The position numbers and the translations under genes were made by a program. This document shows positions 1 to 9,802 of a stretch of 64,000 nt of DNA, piece by piece (the stretch's first letter is position 1; each line of letters opens with the position of its first letter). Origin of the DNA: Mycolicibacterium chubuense (GTDB lineage: Bacteria; Actinomycetota; Actinomycetes; Mycobacteriales; Mycobacteriaceae); assembly GCF_001044255.1 (NCBI RefSeq), contig NZ_JYNX01000062.1:1-64000 (forward strand). The letters run 5' to 3'. Below the pieces are notes generated by a model. That model was not told the DNA's origin, searched no databases, and was given only the letters and a program-made list of their open reading frames with translations.

Positions 1-124
1 GCCGAACCTCAGACCCGAACCGCCGCCCACTGCCCACTCAGCAACCCCCCAGAACACCGGATGTTGCAGTGACCGTATGAATCCGCCCGCCCGATCGCGA
101 CCAGGAATGCTATTCCGCGGTCAG

Positions 125-1072
125 TCAGACGGGGGTGACGAGGCGGCCCGTGCTGAGGAAGCTGTCCAGGTTGCGCAGCGTCAACGCTTCCATGGCTGCC
201 CGCGTCTGCACGGTCCCGCTGCCGACATGCGGCAGCAGCACCACGTTGGGCAACGCGAACAACTCCTCGGGCACCTTGGGCTCGTCGGCGAACACGTCAA
301 GGCCCGCGCCGGCGAGCCGACCCGTCAGCAGCCTCGACACCAGCGCGTCCTGATCGACCACGCTGCCGCGGGCGATGTTGACCAAATACCCCTGCGGGCC
401 GAGCGCATCGAGCACCTCGGCGCTCACCAGTCCGCGGGTACCGTCGCCGCCGGCCGCGGCGATCACCAGCACGTCGACCCCGCCGGCGAGCTCGACGGGC
501 GACGCGGCATACGTGTACGGCGAATCGGGCACCTGGTGGCGGTTGTGATAGCTGATCGTGCAGCCGAACGCGGTGAGCCGGTGCGCGATCGCCTGACCAA
601 TGCGGCCCAGGCCGATGATGCCGACTCGGGTGTTGCTGACCTGACGGGTCAGCGGGTAACTCCCGTCGACGGGCCAGCGGCCGGCGCGCACATACCGGTC
701 CGACGCCGAGAACTGCCGCAGGGTGTCGATCATCAGACCCACCGCGGTGTCGGCGACGCAGTCGGTGAGCACGTCGGGGGTGTTGCTCACGCCGATGCCC
801 CGCGCCGCGGCGGCGTCGACGTCGACGGTGTCGTATCCGACGCCGAAGTTGACGATGGCGCCGAGGTTCGGCAGCGCCGCCATCAGCGCGGCATCCACGC
901 CGGTACGGCCCGACGTGACGGCCGCGGTGACGTCGGCGCCGTGCTCGGCCAGGAACGTCGCGCGCTCGGACGGAGACTCCGGCAGCGTCCTGGCGGCGTA
1001 GTCCTCGGCCAGCGTCTTGGCCAGCGAGGGCTTGAGGGGACCGACCTGCAGAACCGAACCGGGAGTGCTCAT
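125..1072 (-). CDS. D-2-hydroxyacid dehydrogenase (NAD-binding)
   Basis: This is a 315-aa member of the D-isomer-specific 2-hydroxyacid dehydrogenase family, which reduces 2-keto acids with NAD(P)H in the cytosol. The Rossmann motif GLGRIG lies at about residues 154-159. The catalytic trio is complete: Arg235 in NIARGS, Glu264 in FADEPK and His282 in LLPHVG. I chose the ATG at 1072 because GGGGAG lies just upstream; an in-frame GTG at 1084 would add four residues. It is divergent from the ABC importer operon and shares its 310-bp control region, so it probably belongs to the same acid-sugar locus. The substrate cannot be read from the sequence; glyoxylate, hydroxypyruvate or a keto-sugar acid are all possible. 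Confidence 0.85.
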   Translation of the reverse strand: MSTPGSVLQVGPLKPSLAKTLAEDYAARTLPESPSERATFLAEHGADVTAAVTSGRTGVDAALMAALPNLGAIVNFGVGYDTVDVDAAAARGIGVSNTPDVLTDCVADTAVGLMIDTLRQFSASDRYVRAGRWPVDGSYPLTRQVSNTRVGIIGLGRIGQAIAHRLTAFGCTISYHNRHQVPDSPYTYAASPVELAGGVDVLVIAAAGGDGTRGLVSAEVLDALGPQGYLVNIARGSVVDQDALVSRLLTGRLAGAGLDVFADEPKVPEELFALPNVVLLPHVGSGTVQTRAAMEALTLRNLDSFLSTGRLVTPV

Positions 1073-1382
1073 AGTGCTCCCCACGCTACGGCGACCTGGG
1101 AATACCCGTCCACGTCCGAATTGGCATGGACTTATAGCGAAACGGCATTGGCGGGTGATTGCGCCACGCGTTCCGGTATCGACAGCCCCCGTCTACGCCC
1201 AAAGGTGCAGTTCAAGGACGGTTTCGCAGGACCCCCGGCGCCTCACGTCCACCGCAGATTCAGCCGGAAACGGCCGTTTCACCGGGGTTGACGCTCTCCA
1301 AAACGCGCTCATACGGTGTGGTTGCCATCACAGATTTCATCTACATACGTGGACGTCACAAGCCCCCAGCCCGGGAGGATTC
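1073..1382. promoter_or_regulatory. Divergent control region with sigma-A-like promoter and candidate IclR operator
   Basis: This 310-bp stretch carries no gene. Reading toward the ABC operon there is TTGACG at 1288-1293, an 18-nt spacer and TACGGT at 1312-1317, a good match to a housekeeping mycobacterial promoter. Just upstream lies the perfect palindrome GAAACGGCCGTTTC (1267-1280). IclR-family regulators commonly bind GAAA/TTTC-type palindromes, and an IclR gene lies in the same gene run, so this is the best operator candidate. A related half-site, GCGAAACGGCA, occurs near 1137-1147 toward the divergent dehydrogenase. The promoter and palindrome are seen; the IclR assignment is inferred. 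Confidence 0.5.
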
Positions 1383-2936
1383 ATGAAACCCGCAGCCCTC
1401 GTCGCGCTCGCCCTGACGGCGGTCACCGTCACGGCCACCGGCTGCTCGGTCGCCAACACCGGCGGGGGCCGGTACGACCCGAACACGCTGCGCATCGTGC
1501 TCCAGCAGGAGCCGCCGACGCTCGAACCGTGCGAGAGCTCGCTGACCTCGACCGGCATCGTGGTCCGCTCCAACATCACCGAACCGCTGCTCGAGCGCGA
1601 CGCCACCACGGGCGACCTCACCCCTCTGCTGGCCACGAAGTGGTCGCAGACCAGCCCGACGCAGTGGACGTTCCAACTCCGCGACGGCGTGACCTTCTCC
1701 ACCGGAGCGCCCTTCACCGCCGAGGACGCCGCCTTCTCGATCGACCGCGCGGTGAACTCCGACCTGCAGTGCAACGTCGACGGCTACGTGTTCGGCGACG
1801 AGAAGCTCAGCCTGCAGACCCCCGACCCGACCACCGTGGTGATCGGCACGACGGAGCCCGATCCCATTCTCCCGCTGCGCATCTCGTTCGTCGAGATGGT
1901 CCCGCGCACCACCAGCACGACCGAGAAGGTGCGCGAGCCCATCGGTACCGGCCCCTACGCGATCGCCACGTGGGACTACGGCCAGAAGCTGACGCTGCGG
2001 CGCAACCCGACCTACTGGGGTGCCCCGCCGGCGTTCGCCACAGCCGAATACCGCTGGCGCAGCGAGGGAAGCGTGCGCGCCGCGATGATCATCAACGACG
2101 AGGCCGACATCGCCACCGGCCTCGGCCCCGAGGACGGTGCCGGCGATCTGGGTGTGCCGTTCCAGAACAACGAGACCACGGCCCTGCGCATGCAGGCCAC
2201 CGAACCGCCGCTCAACGACATGCGGGTACGCCAGGCCATCAACTACGCCGTCAACCGCACCGGCATCGTCAAGGCGCTCTTCCGCGGTCTCGGTCAGCCC
2301 GCTGCGCAGTTGATCCCGTCCGGCGTGGTCGGCTACAACGATCAGCTGCAGCTGTGGCCCCACGACACCGAGAAGGCCAAGCAACTGATCGCCGAGGCTA
2401 AAGCCGACGGCGTACCCGTGGACACCCAGATCCGGCTGATCGGCCGCACCGCGCAGTTCCCCAACATCAGCGAGACCATCGAGGTGCTGCAGGCCGAGTT
2501 CACCGAGATCGGGCTGAACGTCAAGATCGAGATGATGGACACGGCCAACCAGCTGGAGTACCAGCTTCGGCCCTTCCCCCCCAACCCCGGCCCCTACCTG
2601 CTGATGATCATGCACGGCAACCAGGCCGGTGACGCCGCGTTCACGATGGACCAGTACATGCTCTCCGACGGGCCCCAAGCCGCCTACGGGACAACGGAAT
2701 TCGACAAGAAGATCCGGGCGGCGGAAGCACTGACCGGGCAGGCCCGCCAGGACGCGTTCGCCAAGCTGTTCGCCGAGGAACCGCAGGACATCATGCAGAT
2801 GGCCTACATCGCCCACATGAAAGGCATCCTCGGCAAGTCGGCGCGCGTCGACTACACCCCCGACCCGGCCACCGGCGACGAGATGCGGCTCGCCGCGATG
2901 ACCCCCGCCGGTGCCGACCGCACCGACCAGTCCTGA
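1383..2936 (+). CDS. ABC transporter substrate-binding lipoprotein (SBP family 5)
   Basis: This is a 517-aa extracytoplasmic solute receptor of the dipeptide/oligopeptide/nickel (SBP_bac_5) family. The N-terminus is a lipoprotein signal with lipobox ATGC (Cys21), so the mature protein is lipid-anchored outside the membrane. The body shows typical family stretches such as NITEPLLERD near the start and NDMRVRQAINYAVNR in the middle. ATG 1383 is preceded by GGAGGA. It is the first gene of a run SBP-permease-permease-ATPase-ATPase. Although the family often carries peptides, the IclR regulator and GudD downstream suggest a sugar acid or a conjugate as ligand; that is inference. Confidence 0.88.
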   Translation: MKPAALVALALTAVTVTATGCSVANTGGGRYDPNTLRIVLQQEPPTLEPCESSLTSTGIVVRSNITEPLLERDATTGDLTPLLATKWSQTSPTQWTFQLRDGVTFSTGAPFTAEDAAFSIDRAVNSDLQCNVDGYVFGDEKLSLQTPDPTTVVIGTTEPDPILPLRISFVEMVPRTTSTTEKVREPIGTGPYAIATWDYGQKLTLRRNPTYWGAPPAFATAEYRWRSEGSVRAAMIINDEADIATGLGPEDGAGDLGVPFQNNETTALRMQATEPPLNDMRVRQAINYAVNRTGIVKALFRGLGQPAAQLIPSGVVGYNDQLQLWPHDTEKAKQLIAEAKADGVPVDTQIRLIGRTAQFPNISETIEVLQAEFTEIGLNVKIEMMDTANQLEYQLRPFPPNPGPYLLMIMHGNQAGDAAFTMDQYMLSDGPQAAYGTTEFDKKIRAAEALTGQARQDAFAKLFAEEPQDIMQMAYIAHMKGILGKSARVDYTPDPATGDEMRLAAMTPAGADRTDQS

Positions 2937-2956
2937 GAAACAGGAAGGCCCAGCCC

Positions 2957-3886
2957 ATGTTCTCCTTCGTCCGGCGCCGGATGTACTCCAGCGCACTGCC
3001 GTTGATCATCGTGCTGCTCGGGGTGTTCCTGCTCGCCCGGCTCACCGGTGACCCGACGAACCTGTATCTGCCCGAGTCGGCCACCGCCGACCAGCGCGCC
3101 GAGTTCGCCGCGGCCAACGGCTTCAACGATCCGCTCATCACGCAGCTGATCGACTACTTCAAGGGTGTCGTCCATCTGGACTTCGGCACCTCGCTACGCA
3201 CCGGCGAGTCCGCGGCCGACATGGCGCTGCGGGCCTTCCCCGCCACCCTGCAACTCGCGATCACCACGATGCTGCTGGCGATCGTGGGCGCCGTGGTCAT
3301 CGGCTGCTGGGCCGCCTACCGCCCCAACTCGCTGGCCGACCGGTTCTCCAGCCTGTTGTCCATGACCGCCGCGTCGATCCCCGACTTCTGGTTCGCCATC
3401 ACCGGGGTCTGGCTGTTCGCGGTGCTGCTCGGGTGGCTGCCCACCTCCGGCGTCGACGACGGGATGCTGAGCTGGATCCTGCCGATCGCGACGTTGATGA
3501 TCCGCCCGCTCGGTGTGCTGACCCAGGTGGTGCGCGGGGCGATGGTCTCCGCGCTGTCGGCGCCCTACGTGCGGCTGGCACGCAGCAAGGGCGCCAGCGA
3601 CTTTCGCGTCGTCAGCCACCACGCCCTGCGCAACGCCGCCGCACCTGCGCTCACCGTCGCCGGCGACCTGGCGGTCGGCCTGATCAACGGCGCGGTGGTG
3701 GTCGAGGCGATCTTCGGCTGGCCCGGCATCGGCAAGCTGATGATCGACGCGATCCTGCAACGCGATTTCGCGGTCCTGCAGGCCGCGGTCCTACTCACCG
3801 CGGTGAGCATCTTCCTGCTCAACATCTTCATCGACGCCTGCTACGCGTTGCTCGACGCGCGGGTGCGGGAACCGGCAAAGGTATAA
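2957..3886 (+). CDS. ABC transporter permease, DppB type
   Basis: This 309-aa inner-membrane permease has about six hydrophobic segments. The DppB-type EAA loop, around ARSKGASDFRVVSHHALRN (about residues 210-228), contacts the ATPases. The N-terminus FVRRRMYSSALPLIIVLLG is the characteristic first transmembrane helix of DppB-like subunits. ATG 2957 follows AGGAAGG. It lies 20 bp after the binding-protein gene and 9 bp before the second permease, so the genes are surely co-transcribed. Substrate specificity cannot be deduced from this subunit. Confidence 0.88.
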   Translation: MFSFVRRRMYSSALPLIIVLLGVFLLARLTGDPTNLYLPESATADQRAEFAAANGFNDPLITQLIDYFKGVVHLDFGTSLRTGESAADMALRAFPATLQLAITTMLLAIVGAVVIGCWAAYRPNSLADRFSSLLSMTAASIPDFWFAITGVWLFAVLLGWLPTSGVDDGMLSWILPIATLMIRPLGVLTQVVRGAMVSALSAPYVRLARSKGASDFRVVSHHALRNAAAPALTVAGDLAVGLINGAVVVEAIFGWPGIGKLMIDAILQRDFAVLQAAVLLTAVSIFLLNIFIDACYALLDARVREPAKV

Positions 3887-3895
3887 GGGGACAAC

Positions 3896-4885
3896 GTGAC
3901 TCAGATCGATCTGATCCCGGTCAAGCCCACGACGGCGATCGTCGGCGAGGACGACACCGAGGCCTCCCGCCAGCGGGGCGGTGCCCTGTGGTTCCGGCTG
4001 CTGGTCAACGACCGGGTGGCCTTCGCCGCGGCCTGCGTGCTCGGCCTGGTGTTCCTCACCGCGCTGCTCGGTCCGGTCCTGGTGGGCGACCTCGCCACCC
4101 GCATCGACCTGGACAACTCCAACCAGGCCCCGTTCACACTGAGCCACGGCTGGGCGAACGTGCTGGGCACCGACCCGCTGGGCCGCAGCATGCTCGCCCG
4201 GCTGATCGTCGCCTGCCGCACCACGCTGTCGGTCGCACTTCCCGCGGTGATCATCTCCGCGATCGTCGGCTCGGCGATCGGCATGTGGGCCGGCTACTAC
4301 AGGGGCTGGCGCGAGGCCCTCGCGATGCGCATCGCCGACGTGATCATGAGCTTCCCATCGCTGTTGCTCGCCGTCGTCGTGCTGTACGTGTTCTCCCCCA
4401 GCGCCGCCAACATCGTCCTGGTGCTGGCCATCACCCGCATCCCGGTGTACCTGCGCACCGCCCGTGCGGAATCCGCCGAACTGCAGAGCCGGGTGTTCGT
4501 CGACGCCGCCCGTACCTTCGGCGCCGGCGCCGGCTCGATCATCGGCCGGCACGTGCTGCCGATCGTGCTGCCCACGCTGCTGACCGTCGCGACGCTGGAC
4601 TTCTGCTACGTCATGCTCGCCGAGAGCTCCCTGAGCTTCCTCGGCATCGGCATCCAGCCGCCGGACGTCAGCTGGGGCCTGATGGTCTCTCAGGGCCGCA
4701 CCTACCTGCACAGCGCCTGGTGGCTGTCGTTCTTCCCCGGTTTGGCGATCGTCATCACCACCGTCTCGGCGACGATCCTGGCGGCCTGGGCGCGCATCGC
4801 CACCGACCCGGGTCAGCGGTGGCGCCTCACCGTCCCGCAGAAGCGGCTCGCTGCATTCACCAAGACCGGAAAGCGCCTCCCATGA
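3896..4885 (+). CDS. ABC transporter permease, DppC type
   Basis: This 329-aa second permease of the importer has the longer cytoplasmic N-terminus usual for DppC-like subunits and the conserved LGTDPLGRSMLARLI stretch that follows the first periplasmic loop. The EAA-like loop is around FVDAARTFGAGAGSIIGRH. Translation starts at GTG 3896 after GGGGACAAC. Its stop codon overlaps the start of the next gene (ATGA at 4882-4885), which indicates translational coupling to the first ATPase. Confidence 0.88.
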   Translation: MTQIDLIPVKPTTAIVGEDDTEASRQRGGALWFRLLVNDRVAFAAACVLGLVFLTALLGPVLVGDLATRIDLDNSNQAPFTLSHGWANVLGTDPLGRSMLARLIVACRTTLSVALPAVIISAIVGSAIGMWAGYYRGWREALAMRIADVIMSFPSLLLAVVVLYVFSPSAANIVLVLAITRIPVYLRTARAESAELQSRVFVDAARTFGAGAGSIIGRHVLPIVLPTLLTVATLDFCYVMLAESSLSFLGIGIQPPDVSWGLMVSQGRTYLHSAWWLSFFPGLAIVITTVSATILAAWARIATDPGQRWRLTVPQKRLAAFTKTGKRLP

Positions 4886-5904
4886 AAGACACTGTGATGA
4901 CCGCACTCGCCGATCACGACCTGCACCTCGACGCCGCGCCCGTCCTCGAGGTGGACGGACTGTCCGTCGAGGTGCGCACCATCTCCGGGACGCTACGCGC
5001 GGTCAACGAGGTGTCGTTCGGCGCCCGGCGCGGCGAAACCCTGGCGCTGCTCGGCGAATCCGGTTGCGGTAAGTCGATGACCGCGACGGCCCTGGTGGGC
5101 CTGCTCGAGCCGGTCGCCGACATCGTCGGCGGCAGCGCACGACTCGGCGATGTCGATCTGCTGCGCGCCGACCGTAAGAAGCGCCGCGAGATGGCGGGCA
5201 CCGAACTGGCGATCGTCTTCCAGGACGCGCTGACCGCGTTGAATCCGCTCTACACCGTGGGAACCCAACTGGCCGAGCCGTTCCGGATCCACCAGCGGCT
5301 CTCCGCGAAGGAAGCCAAGCGCAAAGCCGTGGACCTGATGGCCCGCGTCGGCATCCCGCAACCCGAGACGCGGCTGAACTCCTATCCCCACCAGTTCTCC
5401 GGCGGCATGCGCCAGCGTCTGCTGATCGCAATGGCCGTAGCACTCAACCCGAGCGTGCTGATCGCCGACGAGCCCACTACCGCTCTCGACGTCACCGTGC
5501 AGGCGCAGATCATGGCGTTGCTGCGGGATCTGCGCACCGAATACGACATGGCCGTCGTACTGATCACCCACGACCTGGCGTTGGTCGCCGAGGAGGCCGA
5601 CCGGGTCGCGGTGATGTACGCCGGCAACATCGTCGAAACCGGCACCGTCGCCGAAGTTTTCGCGAACCCGCGGCATCCCTACACCAAGGGCCTGCTGAAC
5701 TCGGTGCCGGTCAACGCGCGTCGCGGGGACACCCTGAAGTCGATCGGCGGCACCCCGCCCGACCTGCACGCGATTCCCGAAGGCTGCGTCTACCAGGCCC
5801 GCTGCCCGCTGGCGCAGGAGATCTGTACGACGACGCGGCCCGCCCTGACCGGCACCAGCCGCACGGCAGCCTGCCACTTCCCGGAAGAGGTCACTGATGT
5901 CTGA
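4882..5904 (+). CDS. ABC transporter ATP-binding protein, DppD type
   Basis: This 340-aa ATPase has Walker A GESGCGKS at about residues 58-65, the signature SGGMRQR near 172 and Walker B LIADEPTTALD near 193. The C-terminal part carries the Cys-containing oligopeptide-ABC extension (YQARCPLAQEIC) that binds an iron-sulfur cluster in characterised DppD relatives. ATG 4882 overlaps the preceding stop codon; an alternative ATG lies at 4897. Its end overlaps the next ATPase gene by 8 bp, so the two ATPases are made together as the usual DppD/DppF pair. Confidence 0.9.
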   Translation: MKDTVMTALADHDLHLDAAPVLEVDGLSVEVRTISGTLRAVNEVSFGARRGETLALLGESGCGKSMTATALVGLLEPVADIVGGSARLGDVDLLRADRKKRREMAGTELAIVFQDALTALNPLYTVGTQLAEPFRIHQRLSAKEAKRKAVDLMARVGIPQPETRLNSYPHQFSGGMRQRLLIAMAVALNPSVLIADEPTTALDVTVQAQIMALLRDLRTEYDMAVVLITHDLALVAEEADRVAVMYAGNIVETGTVAEVFANPRHPYTKGLLNSVPVNARRGDTLKSIGGTPPDLHAIPEGCVYQARCPLAQEICTTTRPALTGTSRTAACHFPEEVTDV

Positions 5905-6919
5905 TCGAATGATGACGGATGACACTTTGCTCGAGGTCCGCGACGTCCGGAAGTCGTTCCGCGTGCCGCACGCGGGCAAGAACCTCCTGTGCGCGCTCGA
6001 CGGCATCACCCTGGATCTGAAGCGCGGCGAGACCCTCGGCCTGGTCGGCGAATCCGGCTGCGGGAAGTCCACACTCGCACGCACCCTGATGATGCTCGAA
6101 CGCCCCGACGAGGGCACCGTGCGATTCGACGGCGTCGACCCGTTCAGCCTCAAGGGCGCCGAACTGCTCACGTTCCGCCGCCGCGTGCAGATGGTGTTCC
6201 AGGACCCCTACGCGTCACTGAACTCCCGCATGTCGGCGGCCGAGATCATCGCCGAGCCGTGGCGCAGCCACAAGGGTGTGGTGAAGAACCGCCAGGACCG
6301 CGACATGCGGGTGCGCGGCCTGCTCGATCTGGTCGGTCTGGGCGCCAAGGCCGCCGCGAAGTATCCGCAGGAGTTCTCCGGCGGGCAGCGGCAACGCATC
6401 GGCATCGCCCGCGCGCTGGCGCTCAATCCCGACGTGATCATCTGCGACGAACCGGTTTCCGCGCTCGACCTTTCGGTCCAGGCGCAGGTGCTCAATCTGC
6501 TCAACGACCTGCAGGACCAGCTCGGCATCAGCTACATCTTCATCTCCCACGACCTGTCGGTGGTGCGTCACGTCGCCGACCGCGTCGCGGTGATGTACCT
6601 GGGCAGGATCATCGAGAACGGTCCCACCGAAGCGGTGTACGAGCGGTCCAACCATCCCTACACGGCGGCGCTGATGTCGGCGGCCCCCACACTCGACGGC
6701 GAGCAGCGCGGCAACCGGATCCTGCTCAAGGGTGAGGTGCCGTCGCCGATCAACCCGCCGTCGGGGTGCCGTTTCCGGACCCGGTGCTGGAAGGCCACCG
6801 AGGTCTGCGCGACGACGCCGCCACCCGTCGCCGCGGATCCCGAGACGCCCGGCCACGCCGCAGAATGCCACCATCCCCTGCTGCTCGAAGGGAGTGGGCG
6901 TGAGACCGTGCCGGCATGA
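5897..6919 (+). CDS. ABC transporter ATP-binding protein, DppF type
   Basis: This is the second 340-aa ATPase of the importer, with Walker A GESGCGKS at about residues 51-58, signature SGGQRQRIGIARAL near 160 and Walker B CDEPVSALD. A C-terminal Cys-rich extension (FRTRCWKATEVC) matches the oligopeptide-ABC tail. It starts inside the end of the first ATPase gene, and its stop overlaps the start of the TauE/SafE gene (ATGA at 6916-6919), so the operon continues without a break into the permease and regulator. Confidence 0.9.
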   Translation: MSDRMMTDDTLLEVRDVRKSFRVPHAGKNLLCALDGITLDLKRGETLGLVGESGCGKSTLARTLMMLERPDEGTVRFDGVDPFSLKGAELLTFRRRVQMVFQDPYASLNSRMSAAEIIAEPWRSHKGVVKNRQDRDMRVRGLLDLVGLGAKAAAKYPQEFSGGQRQRIGIARALALNPDVIICDEPVSALDLSVQAQVLNLLNDLQDQLGISYIFISHDLSVVRHVADRVAVMYLGRIIENGPTEAVYERSNHPYTAALMSAAPTLDGEQRGNRILLKGEVPSPINPPSGCRFRTRCWKATEVCATTPPPVAADPETPGHAAECHHPLLLEGSGRETVPA

Positions 6920-7638
6920 GCCTCGCGGGGTACGGCGTTCTCGCCGTGGCAGTTCTGCTCGCGTCGGCGCTGCAGGCCTCGATCGGGTTCGGGATGGGGA
7001 TGTTCGCCGCACCGATCGTCGCGCTGGTGGAGCCGTCGCTGATCCCCGGCACGCTGATCATGGTCGCGACGCTGGTGACGCTCATCGTGGTGATCCGGGA
7101 ACGCGAGGCGATCGACCTGTGGGGCACCGGGTGGGCGCTCGTCGGGCGGGTACCCGGCACGATCGCGGGCGCGCTGCTGCTGGCCGCGCTGCCGCACCGG
7201 GCGCTGTCGCTGCTGCTGGCCGCCGTGGTGCTCGGCGGAGTGGTGCTGACCAGCAGTGGCTGGATCCCTGCTTCGCGGCGCCGCAACGTGGTGCTGGCCG
7301 GTGCGACGTCCGGACTGCTCGGGACGGCCACCTCGATCGGCGGTCCGCCGATGGCTTTAGTGTGGCAACGCAACTCGGGATCCCGGCTGCGCGGCACGAT
7401 GAGTGGGTTCTTCCTCGTCGGATCGGTGCTGTCGCTGATCGTGCTGTCGGTGACCGGCGCCGTCGACCATCGGACCTGGTGGGGTTTCGCCGTCCTGATT
7501 CCGGCGGCGCTGGCCGGTTACCTGCTCTCGACGGTGCTGAACCGGCACCTCAATCCGACCCGCCTGCGCTGGCTGGCGATCGGCGTCTCCGCCGCGGGCG
7601 CGGTGCTGCTCATCGGCCGCGAACTGCTGGCATTGTGA
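6916..7638 (+). CDS. TauE/SafE (TSUP) family membrane permease
   Basis: This 240-aa protein is mostly hydrophobic, with roughly seven to eight transmembrane segments, and has the TSUP hallmark near the N-terminus (ASALQASIGFGMGMFAAPIV). The family moves sulfite, sulfoacetate or other small organic anions across the cytoplasmic membrane. ATG 6916 overlaps the end of the DppF-type gene. Its position between the ATPases and the IclR regulator suggests it exports or imports an anion linked to the same pathway; which one is not visible. Confidence 0.8.
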   Translation: MSLAGYGVLAVAVLLASALQASIGFGMGMFAAPIVALVEPSLIPGTLIMVATLVTLIVVIREREAIDLWGTGWALVGRVPGTIAGALLLAALPHRALSLLLAAVVLGGVVLTSSGWIPASRRRNVVLAGATSGLLGTATSIGGPPMALVWQRNSGSRLRGTMSGFFLVGSVLSLIVLSVTGAVDHRTWWGFAVLIPAALAGYLLSTVLNRHLNPTRLRWLAIGVSAAGAVLLIGRELLAL

Positions 7639-7648
7639 GGGAGCCGCT

Positions 7649-8446
7649 GTGACAGAGGATATTCCGGTCCGGAAGGTCAAGTCGGCGGTGCGCACCGTCG
7701 AGCTGCTCGAGTACCTCGCCGCCCGGCACGACGATCCGGCCCGGTTGCGGGAGATCAGCGATGCGCTCGAGATGCCGCGCAGCAGTGCCCATGCGCTGCT
7801 GCGGACTCTCGTCAGCCAGGGGTGGGTGCGCTCGGACCCGAGCGGCACGCTGTACGGCATCGGTATCCGCGCCCTGCTGGTCGGGACCAGCTACCTCGAC
7901 AGCGACCCGTACCTGCCACTGATCGTCCCGTTCCTGGAAGACCTGCGCGCCGCCCTCGACGAGACATTCCACCTCGGCCGGCTCGACGGCACCGACATCG
8001 TCTACCTGGCCACCCGGGAGTCGAAGCAGTACACCCGCACCGCGAGCCGGGTGGGCAGACGGCTGCCCGCCTATGCGACGTCCCTCGGAAAGTCGCTGCT
8101 GGCCGAGCGGTTCGGCGTCGACCGGGACCGGCACGTCCCCTCCGCGCTGACCCCGCTGACCGTCACGACGATCACCGACCGCGGCGCGCTCGACCGCGAG
8201 CTCGACGAGGTCCGGCTGCGCGGGTACGCCTGCGACGACGAGGAGAACACCGTGGGGCTGCGGTGCTTCGCGGTGCCGCTGCGCTACTGCCGGCCCGCGC
8301 AGGACGCGATCAGCGCGTCGGTGCCCGTCGACCGGCTCGATCCGCAGCGGGAACGCGAGATCGTCGACACCCTGCGGGCCATGGGGGACAAAGTGTCCCG
8401 GGTGGTCCGTCCGCTCGCCAACGGCGACAAGTGGTTCGCGTCATGA
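7649..8446 (+). CDS. IclR-family transcriptional regulator
   Basis: This 265-aa regulator has an N-terminal winged helix (about residues 10-70, with [22 protein letters not shown] as recognition region) and the IclR effector-binding domain (about 80-255). GTG 7649 is preceded by GAGGGAG. It sits between the transport genes and gudD; its stop (TGA 8444-8446) overlaps a possible ATG for gudD. IclR proteins usually sense a pathway intermediate and control the adjacent catabolic operon, so glucarate or a product is a reasonable effector. The candidate binding site is the palindrome at 1267-1280. Confidence 0.88.
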   Translation: MTEDIPVRKVKSAVRTVELLEYLAARHDDPARLREISDALEMPRSSAHALLRTLVSQGWVRSDPSGTLYGIGIRALLVGTSYLDSDPYLPLIVPFLEDLRAALDETFHLGRLDGTDIVYLATRESKQYTRTASRVGRRLPAYATSLGKSLLAERFGVDRDRHVPSALTPLTVTTITDRGALDRELDEVRLRGYACDDEENTVGLRCFAVPLRYCRPAQDAISASVPVDRLDPQREREIVDTLRAMGDKVSRVVRPLANGDKWFAS

Positions 8447-8463
8447 CGCCTGAGAGGAACACC

Positions 8464-9801
8464 ATGAGAACGCCCGTCGTCACCGACGTCACCGTCATCC
8501 CGATCGCCGGCCACGACAGCATGCTGCTGAACCTGTCCGGAGCACACGGGCCCTTCTTCACCCGCAACCTGCTCGTCGTCTCCGACTCCGCGGGCAACAC
8601 CGGCGTCGGCGAAGTGCCTGGCGGCGAACCGATCCGGCGCACCCTCGAAGACGCCCGCGCGCTCGTCGTCGGCCGCAGCATCGGCGACTACCACGCCGTC
8701 CTCAACGACGTCCGCCGCACCTTCGCCGACCGCGACGCCGGTGGCCGCGGCGCGCAGACCTTCGATCTTCGCGTCACCGTCCACGCGGTCACCGCGATCG
8801 AGTCCGCCCTGCTGGACCTGCTCGGCCGGCATCTGGACGTGCCGGTCGCGGCGCTGCTCGGCGACGGTCAGCAGCGCAGTCGAGTGCAGGCCCTGGGCTA
8901 CCTGTTCTTCGTCGGTGACCGCACCAGAACCGATCTCGCCTACCGCTCGGCGGCCGACGAAGCCGACGACGCCGATGACTGGCTCACGGTCCGCCACGAG
9001 GAGGCCCTGACTCCCGACGCCGTCGTCCGGCTGGCCGAGGCAGCGCGGGAGCGCTACGGGTTCGCCGACTTCAAGCTCAAGGGTGGGGTGTTGCCCGCGG
9101 CCGACGAGGCCAAGGCCGTCATCGCGCTGGCCGACCGCTTTCCCGACGCCCGAATCACGTTGGACCCCAACGGCGGATGGCTGCTCGACGACGCGGTCCG
9201 GATCTGCCGCGAGCTCACCGGCGTACTGGCCTACGCCGAAGACCCCGTCGGTCCGGAGGGCGGGTTCTCGGGCCGCGAGGTGATGGCCGAATTCAAACGC
9301 GCCACGGGGCTGCCGACGGCGACCAACATGATCGCCACCGACTGGCGCGAGATGGGCCACGCGATCCGGTCGGGCGCCGTCGACATCCCGCTGGCCGATC
9401 CGCATTTCTGGACGATGGCCGGCTCGGTGCGCGTCGCGCAGCTCTGCGAGGCGTGGGGTCTGACGTGGGGATCGCACTCCAACAACCACTTCGACGTCTC
9501 GCTGGCGATGTTCACCCATGTGGCCGCTGCCGCGCCCGGCGACATCACGGCCATCGACACACACTGGATCTGGCAAGACGGCCAGGCCATCACCACCGCG
9601 CCCTACGAGATCGTCGACGGCCATCTGACCGTGCCCGACGCACCGGGGCTGGGCGTGACGCTCGACGAGTCCGCCGTCGCCGCGGCGCACGCGCTGTACA
9701 CCCGCGAGGCGCTGGGCAGCCGTGACGACGCCGTCGCGATGCAGTACCTGATCCCCGGGTGGACGTTCGACAGCAAACGCCCTGCGCTGCAGAGGGATTG
9801 A
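8464..9801 (+). CDS. gudD: Glucarate dehydratase
   Basis: This 445-aa enolase-superfamily enzyme dehydrates D-glucarate (and L-idarate) to 5-keto-4-deoxy-D-glucarate. Length and sequence follow E. coli GudD along the whole chain: [14 protein letters not shown] near the start, the catalytic KxK in FKLKGG (about Lys204/Lys206), the metal ligands in DPNGGW and AEDPVG, the ATNMIATDW loop and the catalytic His in [10 protein letters not shown] (about 339). I chose ATG 8464 because GAGAGGA lies just upstream; ATG 8443, overlapping the IclR stop, would add seven residues. No 5-keto-4-deoxyglucarate dehydratase or aldolase accompanies it in the window. Confidence 0.93.
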   Translation: MRTPVVTDVTVIPIAGHDSMLLNLSGAHGPFFTRNLLVVSDSAGNTGVGEVPGGEPIRRTLEDARALVVGRSIGDYHAVLNDVRRTFADRDAGGRGAQTFDLRVTVHAVTAIESALLDLLGRHLDVPVAALLGDGQQRSRVQALGYLFFVGDRTRTDLAYRSAADEADDADDWLTVRHEEALTPDAVVRLAEAARERYGFADFKLKGGVLPAADEAKAVIALADRFPDARITLDPNGGWLLDDAVRICRELTGVLAYAEDPVGPEGGFSGREVMAEFKRATGLPTATNMIATDWREMGHAIRSGAVDIPLADPHFWTMAGSVRVAQLCEAWGLTWGSHSNNHFDVSLAMFTHVAAAAPGDITAIDTHWIWQDGQAITTAPYEIVDGHLTVPDAPGLGVTLDESAVAAAHALYTREALGSRDDAVAMQYLIPGWTFDSKRPALQRD

Positions 9802-9802
9802 C

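Noticed and set aside
3433-4881. Open frame upstream of and continuous with the DppD-type ATPase
   Set aside because: It overlaps both permease genes in another frame and encodes Arg/Pro/His-rich nonsense; the ATPase begins at the ATGA overlap at 4882.
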